DNA of 64,000 nucleotides from Flavobacteriaceae bacterium NBU2973 (GTDB lineage Bacteria > Bacteroidota > Bacteroidia > Flavobacteriales > Flavobacteriaceae), in contig JAOEIQ010000002.1 of the NCBI GenBank assembly GCA_026162565.1, positions 62,001 through 126,000 of the forward strand, in the 5' to 3' direction. Made by a program: the position numbers and the translations under genes. Below are positions 16,288 to 23,893 of the stretch, in pieces; position 1 is the stretch's first letter; each line of letters opens with the position of its first letter. The notes beneath the pieces were generated by a model, which was given only the letters and a program-made list of their open reading frames with translations, was not told where the DNA came from and searched no databases.

Positions 16288-17219
16288 TGACATATATACA
16301 ACAAGCGTTTAAAGGAAGAAATGATATTTTAACACTCATTCTCGTTACTATATTTGTAGCTGGTATTTTTATTTTAAACTTCATTACGTATTTAATTAGC
16401 ACAGAAGAGGATATGGAAGCAGCTTATGCTTTTCTAGATTCATTTCCTCCAATAATTTCTCTCATAATTAATCTGTTGCCTTTTGCAGTGTTATTAATTC
16501 TTTTGTTCATATTCGTGAAGTTTGTTAATGAACGTAGTATTATGTCTTTAACGACATCTAGAGACAAAATAGATTGGGGACGAATTTTCTTTTCATTTGC
16601 TTTGATAGTTATAATTACAATTGTTTCCTTTGGAGTTTCGTATTACGCTGATCCTTCACAAATTGAATTACAATTCAATCCTGTTAAGTTTGGGATACTG
16701 CTAATAGTAAGTTTAATTTTATTCCCATTTCAAATAGGTTTAGAAGAATACCTATTTAGAGGGTACTATATGCAGCAAATTGGTATTATGGTTCGTAACC
16801 GTTGGTTTCCATTAATACTAACATCTGTGCTATTTGGTATTGCTCATAGTGCCAATCCAGAGGTTGCAGAAATGGGTTACATTACTATGATATTTTACAT
16901 TGGCACAGGTCTGCTACTAGGAATTATGACCTTAATGGACGAAGGTTTAGAACTGGCACTTGGGTTTCATTTAGGTAATAATTTATTGGCAGCTTTATTA
17001 GTTACATCAGATTGGTCTGCACTAAAAACTGATGCTATATTTAAGTACACTGCTGAAGAAGCCAATACAACAGCTATGGAAATATTAGTTCCAGTGTTAA
17101 TTTTTTATCCTATTATCTTACTAATACTAGGCAAAAAGTATAATTGGTCTAATTGGGGAGATAAATTATTTGGCAAAGTAAAAAAGCCGTTAGCAGAAAA
17201 TTATAAAGTTATTGAATAG
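16287..17219 (+). CDS. CPBP family intramembrane glutamic protease
   Basis: A 310-residue membrane protein with about seven or eight helices and the three motifs of the CAAX/CPBP (Abi/Rce1) protease family: EEYLFRGYY (EExxxR, about residue 152), FGIAHS (FxxxH, about residue 189) and HLGNN (HxxxN, about residue 230). Family members cleave membrane-associated substrates, but the substrate here is unknown. It is tied into the men operon, overlapping menC by one base and menE by eight bases. I infer coordinated expression, not a proven role in quinone synthesis. Confidence 0.88.
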   Translation: MTYIQQAFKGRNDILTLILVTIFVAGIFILNFITYLISTEEDMEAAYAFLDSFPPIISLIINLLPFAVLLILLFIFVKFVNERSIMSLTTSRDKIDWGRIFFSFALIVIITIVSFGVSYYADPSQIELQFNPVKFGILLIVSLILFPFQIGLEEYLFRGYYMQQIGIMVRNRWFPLILTSVLFGIAHSANPEVAEMGYITMIFYIGTGLLLGIMTLMDEGLELALGFHLGNNLLAALLVTSDWSALKTDAIFKYTAEEANTTAMEILVPVLIFYPIILLILGKKYNWSNWGDKLFGKVKKPLAENYKVIE

Positions 17220-18336
17220 TGTCTTGAGCTACAATACAATTCATAGTGCGTTTAAGCTTAATGGTGTTCATTATAACATTAAGGAGTTAAAAGTACTTGC
17301 TAACAATTATATACTCAAAGGAAAAGCTTATCAGAAAGTTATAGGAAACTTTCTAATAGACTGGCTTAATGATGAACAGTCTATTATTGTAAATACTTCA
17401 GGTTCTTCAGGCAAACCAAAACAAATACAATTGCAAAAACAAGCTATGGTAAATTCAGCTTTAGCTACAGGTAATTTTTTTAATTTAAAAGCAAGTAATC
17501 GTGCGTTATTGTGTTTACCTGTAAATTATATTGCTGGTAAAATGATGTTGGTTAGAGCCATGGTTTTAGGTTTAGAAATAGATAGTGTTGAACCAACGAC
17601 AAACCCAAAATTTGATTTAGAAGTCACTTACGATTTTTCTGCGATGATTCCTTTGCAGCTCTCTAATTGTAAATATAGATTAAGTAATATCACTACACTT
17701 ATCGTTGGAGGAGCTCCAGTTTCAAATGGGTTAAAAAAATCCATTCAAAAATTATCAACTCGTATTTTTGAAACCTATGGTATGACAGAAACCATTACGC
17801 ATATTGCACTAAAGCCTTTAAATAATTTTTATAAGTCTAGTTGTCATTCTGAACACAGTGAAGAATCTATTCGTCATGTTGAACTAGTTTCAGCATCACA
17901 CTTTAAGGTATTACAAAATATTACAATTTCTCAAGATAATCGTGATTGTTTAGTAATAAATGCTCCAAAAATTTCTAAAGAAACAATCATTACTAATGAT
18001 GTTGTTAAATTGCGTTCGCATACTGAATTTCAATGGTTAGGTCGTTATGATAATGTCATTAATTCTGGAGGACTAAAGTTATTTCCAGAACAAATTGAAG
18101 CAAAATTACAGAGTAAAATTTCAAGACGATTTTTTATAACATCAGAAAAAGATGAAGAGCTAGGTAGTAAAGTTATTCTTGTTATTGAAGGAGAATCGTA
18201 CCAATTAAAGCCAGATACTTTTAGCTCATTAAGTAAGTATGAAAAACCAAAAGAGGTCTATTTTGTTGACAAATTCGTAGAAACATCTTCAGGGAAAGTG
18301 CAGCGAAAACAAACACACTTTGCTTTAAAACGATAG
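17212..18336 (+). CDS. menE: o-succinylbenzoate-CoA ligase
   Basis: This 374-residue ANL-superfamily adenylating enzyme, the short Bacteroidetes form, activates o-succinylbenzoate with ATP and CoA. NTSGSSGKPKQI is the P-loop-like A3 motif (about residue 63), ETYGMTET the A5 motif, GRYDNVINSGG the A8 hinge and SSGKVQRKQT the A10 Lys motif, so all key parts remain. The start is a non-ATG codon: TTG at 17212 (overlapping the upstream stop) or TTG at 17224. Residues 211-230 come from a palindromic repeat (17843-17899), giving a segment SCHSEHSEESIRHVELVSAS just after the A5 motif. Confidence 0.9.
   Translation: MNSVLSYNTIHSAFKLNGVHYNIKELKVLANNYILKGKAYQKVIGNFLIDWLNDEQSIIVNTSGSSGKPKQIQLQKQAMVNSALATGNFFNLKASNRALLCLPVNYIAGKMMLVRAMVLGLEIDSVEPTTNPKFDLEVTYDFSAMIPLQLSNCKYRLSNITTLIVGGAPVSNGLKKSIQKLSTRIFETYGMTETITHIALKPLNNFYKSSCHSEHSEESIRHVELVSASHFKVLQNITISQDNRDCLVINAPKISKETIITNDVVKLRSHTEFQWLGRYDNVINSGGLKLFPEQIEAKLQSKISRRFFITSEKDEELGSKVILVIEGESYQLKPDTFSSLSKYEKPKEVYFVDKFVETSSGKVQRKQTHFALKR
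17843..17899. repeat. palindromic repeat pair inside menE coding sequence
   Basis: Two abutting repeat cores, GTCATTCTGAACACAGTGAA and GTCATGTTGAACTAGTTTCA, are read in frame by menE. The GTCATTCTG core recurs in intergenic DNA at 44303. Each core is an imperfect palindrome. Confidence 0.75.
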
Positions 18337-18340
18337 TTCC

Positions 18341-18369
18341 CTCATTCAAAAACATACTTCACTCATTCA
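18341..18369. promoter_or_regulatory. 21-base-spaced direct repeat upstream of the VWA-like gene
   Basis: TTCCCTCATTCA and TTCACTCATTCA (18337-18348 and 18358-18369) match in 11 of 12 positions and are spaced exactly 21 bases start to start, two helical turns. A TANNTTTA-like box follows near 18394. This layout suits a LytTR-type regulator; the same octamer (reverse complement) occurs upstream of the LytTR gene at 33046-33053. Confidence 0.45.
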
Positions 18370-18428
18370 TGATTTTTTATTAAGAGTTCTCTTGCTAGTT
18401 TTAGGTAAACTTTAAAACGAGAGATGAG

Positions 18429-19037
18429 ATGAAAAAACTAATTAACACACTATTTGTTTTGCTTATAGCAATTCAAATACACGGACAAGAAAAAAGGATT
18501 GAAACACAATCTGTAGCACTAGACAATTTAATTTCTTTTGTTGTTGAAAATTATGATGCTCAAGACTCTAAATTAAGAAACATTACTTTTTTAATTCAGA
18601 CTAACGATAATTCTTTACAAGCCGAAAATAAAATTTTACTAAAGCAGGCATTTAAAATTCTATCAAATCGCTTAACAGAAGACAGTAAGCTATCATTAGT
18701 TACCTACTCAAAATTTAATGGAATAGCTTTAAAACCAACATCTCCTTTAGAACTAAAACTCATATTACATACTCTAAATGATCTAAAAGGTAATATTGCA
18801 GAATTTCATAATGATGGTATACAATTAGCGTATAATTATGCTGAAAATAATTTTATAGAACATGCTGATAACAGTGTGGTTATGATTAGAATTAATAATA
18901 AATCTAAAAACGAAGTTGTAAATGTAAAGGAAGAAGAAAAAGCTGAAAAGAAGGCGAAAAAGAAAAAAAGTAAAGATGTAATACTAGCTACAGCTATTGG
19001 ATTGTTACCAGAAATATTATCTCTGATAAAGGATTAA
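18429..19037 (+). CDS. secreted VWA-like protein with basic C-terminal segment
   Basis: A 202-residue protein with a signal peptide (about residues 1-19, ending IHG-QE). Residues 40-155 look like a von Willebrand factor A fold: alternating strands and helices, with ITFLIQTNDNSLQAENK at the place of the MIDAS loop and KLSLVTYS as the second strand. The MIDAS DxSxS is degenerate, so metal binding is doubtful. A Lys/Glu-rich stretch (165-185) is followed by a hydrophobic C-terminal segment (ILATAIGLLPEILSLI) that might contact the membrane. The function is unknown. It stands alone, with putative regulatory repeats upstream and a terminator downstream. Confidence 0.7.
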   Translation: MKKLINTLFVLLIAIQIHGQEKRIETQSVALDNLISFVVENYDAQDSKLRNITFLIQTNDNSLQAENKILLKQAFKILSNRLTEDSKLSLVTYSKFNGIALKPTSPLELKLILHTLNDLKGNIAEFHNDGIQLAYNYAENNFIEHADNSVVMIRINNKSKNEVVNVKEEEKAEKKAKKKKSKDVILATAIGLLPEILSLIKD

Positions 19038-19109
19038 ATAAAACACAGTTTGGAGTGCTTATGCCAAGTTTGAAATATGATTGATAGTTTTTAGTGATGA
19101 ACTTGGTAG

Positions 19110-19143
19110 AAAAAAGGATGTTATTTTTAACATCCTTTTTTTG
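19110..19143 (+). terminator. terminator between VWA-like gene and M24 peptidase
   Basis: A perfect 13-base stem (19111-19123 with 19128-19140), TTTT loop and T-run. It lies inside the upstream part of the longest M24 open frame, which supports the later start at 19157. Confidence 0.88.
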
Positions 19144-19156
19144 TATTTTTATAGGT

Positions 19157-20497
19157 ATGAAGAAATTACTAACTATCTTACTTATTGCAATTACATGTCA
19201 CTTGCAATCACAACAAATTTTATCAGTTAAAGAACAAGCTAGAGTTATAGATGAAATACTAGCAGATCGTTTTAACAATTTGCTACCAAAGTTGATGGAT
19301 CGTGCAGATATTGATATGTGGATTGTTATATCTAGAGAGTATAACGAAGATCCTGTTATTCGTACAATGCTCCCAGCGACTTGGCTCAATGCTAGAAGAC
19401 GAACTATTATTCTGTTTTATAGAGATAAAGCCAAAAATACTATTGAAAAATTAGCCGTAGCTCGTTATAATTTTGGTGATAATATTATATCTGCTTGGGA
19501 TAAAGAAAAACAACCTAATCAATGGAAACGATTAATAGAATTAATAGAAGAGCGAGATCCTAAAACAATAGGGTTAAATTATTCGACGCATTTTAATATA
19601 GCTGACGGATTGGTTAAAACTGATTATGAGGAATTTATGCAAAACTTACCAAATAGTTACAAATCCAAAGTTGTATCTGCTGAAAAATTAGCAATAGGTT
19701 GGATAGAAACTAGAACTGAAAGAGAAATGGTAATTTACAACCAGTTGGTTGATATCACACACGACATAATTGCCGAAGCATTTTCAGAAAAAGTAATTAC
19801 ACCAGGCATTACAACTACAACAGATGTTGAGTGGTGGATGCGTCAAAAAGTGAATGATTTGGGGCTTATTACTTGGTTTCATCCAAGTGTTGACGTACAA
19901 CGTAGTAAAGACGATTTAAAAGGACATTTATATTCGTTTTCTGACAGACCAGAACAACAAGTCATCTTACCAGGAGATTTAGTGCACTGTGATTTTGGAA
20001 TTACCTATTTAAGATTAAATACGGATTGTCAAGAGTTAGCCTATGTACTCAAGCCTAATGAAACAGAACCTCCAAAGTTTTTAGTAGATGCTTTAAAAGA
20101 GGGTAATCGAGTTCAAGATATATTTACTAATAATTTTAAAACTGGAAGAACTGGAAATGAAATTTTACTAAAGTCATTAGACGAAGCCAAAGCTGAAGGA
20201 TTGCGTCCAGCAATCTATACGCATCCTTTGGGAAGTTATGGACATTCTTCTGGCCCAACAATTGGCATGTGGGACTCACAAGGAGGTGTAAAAGGAGCAG
20301 GAGATTACCCCTTATATGAAAACACAGTATATGCCATAGAATTAAATACGACAGTTACTATTCCTGAATGGAAACGCGATATAAGAATTATGCTTGAAGA
20401 AGCCGGTTTTTATGGTAAAAATGGGCATCGCTATGTTAATGGTAGACAGACTACATTACTTACCATACCTAGAGTTAAAAATCATCAAGGAAATTAA
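19157..20497 (+). CDS. exported M24 family metallopeptidase, Xaa-Pro aminopeptidase-like
   Basis: A 446-residue creatinase/aminopeptidase-P-fold enzyme with a signal peptide (KKLLTILLIAITCHLQSQQ), so it is exported. The dinuclear metal ligands are visible: Asp in VHCDFGI, Asp in NTDCQE, His in GHSSGPTIG, and two Glu in IELNTTV and MLEEAGF. An ATG at 19094 would add 21 residues and overlaps the preceding terminator, so I choose 19157, whose signal peptide is typical. The family removes N-terminal residues before proline. The next gene starts five bases after the stop, so the two are probably co-transcribed. Confidence 0.88.
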   Translation: MKKLLTILLIAITCHLQSQQILSVKEQARVIDEILADRFNNLLPKLMDRADIDMWIVISREYNEDPVIRTMLPATWLNARRRTIILFYRDKAKNTIEKLAVARYNFGDNIISAWDKEKQPNQWKRLIELIEERDPKTIGLNYSTHFNIADGLVKTDYEEFMQNLPNSYKSKVVSAEKLAIGWIETRTEREMVIYNQLVDITHDIIAEAFSEKVITPGITTTTDVEWWMRQKVNDLGLITWFHPSVDVQRSKDDLKGHLYSFSDRPEQQVILPGDLVHCDFGITYLRLNTDCQELAYVLKPNETEPPKFLVDALKEGNRVQDIFTNNFKTGRTGNEILLKSLDEAKAEGLRPAIYTHPLGSYGHSSGPTIGMWDSQGGVKGAGDYPLYENTVYAIELNTTVTIPEWKRDIRIMLEEAGFYGKNGHRYVNGRQTTLLTIPRVKNHQGN

Positions 20498-20501
20498 AAT
20501 T

Positions 20502-22628
20502 ATGAAGAAGCAATTAACAATACTATTATTATGTCTTATTTTTTCTGTAAATGCTCAAAAGTCTGTTACGGTTTTTTGGGATGCATCTTATTCTTGTTTA
20601 AATGATGATATAAATGATAAAATTGATTATTTAGATAGTTATCTTTTAGAAAATAATATTGACACTATAAAGCTTATTATTTTTAGTAATGATATTATTA
20701 GCTCCAAATTTTATAATACACAAAATAAAGAATTGTTGATTGCATCATTAAAGTCAATTAACTATGATGGAGTAGCGATTTATAGTAATTTAAAGTTTGA
20801 TGATAACACACCACATTCTTACATGTTATTTGGGGATTGTAAACAAATTTTAGATAAGTTTTCTCCAAATAATACCAAGCCGTTAAAAGTAGTATCTAGT
20901 AATAAAAAATGTAAACGAGAATTTATATCACTTGATTTTACAAAAACAAGTTTTGAAATATTAGATAATGATTCTAAAAACACTGTAGCTTTAAAAGATA
21001 ATATCATTAATGGAGTAGTAGTAGACGAGTTTGGTCTTGCTGGTAATGTTAGTGTTGTTAATAAGAATAATAATGAAGAAGTAATTAGTGATTCTGATGG
21101 GAAATTTAAACTTAATGCCAAGGAAGGAGATACAATTGCTTTTAAGGATTCTAGCAAAAAACTTGTTCAAGTAGTTGTTAGAAGTAGTAAGGAAATGGAA
21201 GTGTATTTACCAAACGATTCAGAAAGTTTAGATGAAGTCTTAGTAACTGCCAATAAAAAGAAAACTCATGATCTTGTTAGTGTAGGTAGTGTAAAGATAA
21301 GAAGAAATCAATTAGGCTATGCAGTTGACAATGTTTCTGCTGAAGAACTAAATACCAAAGGAACTTTATCCATGAATGAAGCAATTTCAGGTAAAGTAGC
21401 TGGAGTACAAACAGGTAATAAACGGGCTAATGAGTTTGGACAATTTATAATTAGAGGGTTTAATAGTTTTAACAATACGAATCATCCATTAATAATAATC
21501 GATGATATTCCACTACCAGTTAGTGGAAAGTTTGGTTCTGAAAAAGAAAATTATGATTTTATCGATCCTAATAACATTAAAAACATTACTGTTCTTAAAG
21601 GATTAGCAGCTACAAATAAATATGGAACTCAAGGGTCAAATGGTGTCATTTTGATTACCACTAAAACTGGAGGCACAGAAATTAAAGAATCTAAAAAAAG
21701 ATCAATAGGTACTACAAAAACATATCAAGAGGATGCATCTACTCTAATTTTTGAAAGTGAGTTTGAAAATTATAGATTGATTTTTAACTCTTTAGATGAT
21801 GATAAAAGCAAGTATGAATTCTATATTAATAACAGAATTAATAGTCCACAAACACCACAATTTTTTCTTGATATTGCTCATTTTTTAAAAAACACCAACC
21901 CAAAATTGGCTTCAATAATTGCAACCAATGCAATAGAAATAGATCCTGATAACTCCAGTGTTTTAAAAGCTACAGCTTATTTACTACAGGATTTAAATTT
22001 AAATAAACACGCAATTTTAATCTTTAAAAAGCTTTTGGATTTAAAGCCTAAAGATGCACAGTCCTATAGAGATTTAGCAATAGAGTATCAATATGCTAAT
22101 GATTATGGAAAAGCCATAGAGGTTTACAAGGATATATATAATTCAAATAAGATTAATAGTAGTGTGAATTTTTCTAATATAAAAAAGAGTATAGATTTAG
22201 AATTTAATAATTTGGTGTATACTCAAAATATTTCTGCTCCTAAAATTAGAAAAGGAAAGAATTCACAGTTTAAAAAAAGAATTGTTTTTGAGTGGAGTGA
22301 TCCTGATCTCTTATTCGATTTACAAATAGTAAATCCACAAAAACGTTTTTTTACTTGGTCTCATTCAATAGAGAAGAATAGTCGTAGAATAAATTCTGAA
22401 AAAGCACAAGGTTATTTTATTGAAGAATTTTTTATTAGTGAGTCTGATAAAGGAAAATGGATATTTAATATTAAGTTTTTAAATAAAATAATTCCAAAAC
22501 ATATTGTGCCATATATAAAAATTACTGTCTACAATGAATTCGGTAATACAAATCAAACAAAAAGTATTAAGCTTATTAAAATGTCTCAACTTGGAGAAAA
22601 CCAAACAGTATTAAATTTCAGCATTTAG
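20502..22628 (+). CDS. secreted VWA-like / TonB-plug / TPR / YfaP-like protein without barrel
   Basis: A 708-residue secreted protein with an unusual order of parts: signal peptide (1-18, VNA-QK), a VWA-like region (about 20-115, VTVFWDASYS), a CarboxypepD_reg-like domain (about 165-230, INGVVVDEFGLAG), a SusC-type TonB-receptor plug (about 240-392, with FIIRGFNSF, IIIDDIPLP and GVILITTKTGG), TPRs (about 455-550), and a C-terminal beta domain resembling YfaP/DUF2135 (FEWSDPDLLFDLQIVNP, then GYFIEEF). There is no outer-membrane barrel. An upstream ATG at 20394 lies inside the M24 gene and lacks a signal peptide, so I use 20502. The function is unknown. It overlaps the converging MFS gene by eleven bases. 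Confidence 0.82.
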   Translation: MKKQLTILLLCLIFSVNAQKSVTVFWDASYSCLNDDINDKIDYLDSYLLENNIDTIKLIIFSNDIISSKFYNTQNKELLIASLKSINYDGVAIYSNLKFDDNTPHSYMLFGDCKQILDKFSPNNTKPLKVVSSNKKCKREFISLDFTKTSFEILDNDSKNTVALKDNIINGVVVDEFGLAGNVSVVNKNNNEEVISDSDGKFKLNAKEGDTIAFKDSSKKLVQVVVRSSKEMEVYLPNDSESLDEVLVTANKKKTHDLVSVGSVKIRRNQLGYAVDNVSAEELNTKGTLSMNEAISGKVAGVQTGNKRANEFGQFIIRGFNSFNNTNHPLIIIDDIPLPVSGKFGSEKENYDFIDPNNIKNITVLKGLAATNKYGTQGSNGVILITTKTGGTEIKESKKRSIGTTKTYQEDASTLIFESEFENYRLIFNSLDDDKSKYEFYINNRINSPQTPQFFLDIAHFLKNTNPKLASIIATNAIEIDPDNSSVLKATAYLLQDLNLNKHAILIFKKLLDLKPKDAQSYRDLAIEYQYANDYGKAIEVYKDIYNSNKINSSVNFSNIKKSIDLEFNNLVYTQNISAPKIRKGKNSQFKKRIVFEWSDPDLLFDLQIVNPQKRFFTWSHSIEKNSRRINSEKAQGYFIEEFFISESDKGKWIFNIKFLNKIIPKHIVPYIKITVYNEFGNTNQTKSIKLIKMSQLGENQTVLNFSI

Positions 22629-23892
22629 TTTCTTTTGAAATTTTATAAAACCAAAAAGCAGCTATAAAGCCAAGTACTGTAAAGGCACTCATTACCCAAA
22701 ACGTATTTTGTAAACCAACCGCTCCAGGATCTGCATCTAAAAAGTAACCCATTAATGGTCCTGCAAAAATATCAGGAGTATAACCTGCAATAGAAATAAA
22801 GCCTACAGCTGTACCAGTTACTGCTAGAGGGATTTTTGCTTCCTCTAGAGTAGCGAAATATAAAACTCTAGCAGAATAAACTCCTAAGGCCATTGTGCCA
22901 ATAGAGAAAATAAAAAGTAAAGTAGAGTTATCATTGATTATTCCTGAAGCAAAAATACAGCTTGTAATCGTCATCAATAAAAAACCAATAACTATCCACA
23001 AGGATGCTCTTGTCCTATCTGCTAATAGTCCTATAGTTACTCCTATTATTGGACGCATGTATAATAGGTAAGTGCCTACCTTTGCAGCTTCAATTTTATT
23101 ATAACTCATAACATCTTCTGCATATTGACTAAACAAATCTGTCATTTTATAGGCAAAATAGGCACACAAAATAATCACCATTAACAACCACACAGATTTA
23201 TATTGCATTACCTTTTTAAAGTTATTAATAGTAATAGACTTTGATTTATTGTTTGAGTTCTCTTGAGATGAGTTTAAAGTTTTCAAGAAGAAAAATACAA
23301 GAATCGAAATTATACTGACTGCTATTGATGTGTAGATTATAACTTGTTTAAAGGCTATTCTTCGTTCTTCAATTGAGGTTAATTCTATGTCTTTAGTAAT
23401 AAATAAAGAAAATACAAGCACTCCAAGCGATCCAAAGATTGCAGCAACTAAGCCACGACCACCATCTAAAAAACCAAAAGCTATTCCTTGTTTATTATGT
23501 CCTCCCCAAATTCTTGTTGCTTTTATCATTGCTGCCCAAAAGAGAAATATGGTAGTAAAACCCCAAAAACCATATAGTAAGTGTAGATTTGAGAGTTCGG
23601 GATACGTTGCCAAATAAAAACCACCACCTGCTGTTAGTAGCAAAGCCACTGACATTAAAACATGAGGTTTAAATTTATCGGCTAAAGGCCCTCCAAATAG
23701 ATAAGAGAATAGTGCGACCAAACCATAAATAGAGAAACAACTTCCTAATTCTGTTTGCGTGATTGTAAATGATTCTAAAAAAGTGGTTCTAAAAATTCTA
23801 ACTAAAACAAAAGGAAGTAAGAAAACAGCTTCTCCAGCTAGAATTAGTAGAAGGATTATATAGACAGGATTCTTGGTTTTAGTATCTAACAT
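22618..23892 (-). CDS. MFS transporter
   Basis: A 424-residue major facilitator with twelve predicted helices. The loop 2-3 motif GGPLADKFKPH is visible near residue 67, and the helix 4-5 region AFGFLDGGRGLVAA recalls sugar-phosphate / organophosphate antiporters (OPA-like), but I cannot assign a substrate. An ATG six codons upstream (23910) would overlap the carboxylase gene; I choose 23892, one base after the upstream stop. Tight coupling to the acyl-CoA carboxylase beta gene suggests an organic acid or a related substrate, which is inference only. Confidence 0.85.
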   Translation of the reverse strand: MLDTKTKNPVYIILLLILAGEAVFLLPFVLVRIFRTTFLESFTITQTELGSCFSIYGLVALFSYLFGGPLADKFKPHVLMSVALLLTAGGGFYLATYPELSNLHLLYGFWGFTTIFLFWAAMIKATRIWGGHNKQGIAFGFLDGGRGLVAAIFGSLGVLVFSLFITKDIELTSIEERRIAFKQVIIYTSIAVSIISILVFFFLKTLNSSQENSNNKSKSITINNFKKVMQYKSVWLLMVIILCAYFAYKMTDLFSQYAEDVMSYNKIEAAKVGTYLLYMRPIIGVTIGLLADRTRASLWIVIGFLLMTITSCIFASGIINDNSTLLFIFSIGTMALGVYSARVLYFATLEEAKIPLAVTGTAVGFISIAGYTPDIFAGPLMGYFLDADPGAVGLQNTFWVMSAFTVLGFIAAFWFYKISKETKC

Positions 23893-23893
23893 A

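Noticed and set aside
20394-20501. Longer start of the VWA/plug protein
   Set aside because: It lies inside the M24 gene and would bury the clear signal peptide that begins at 20502.
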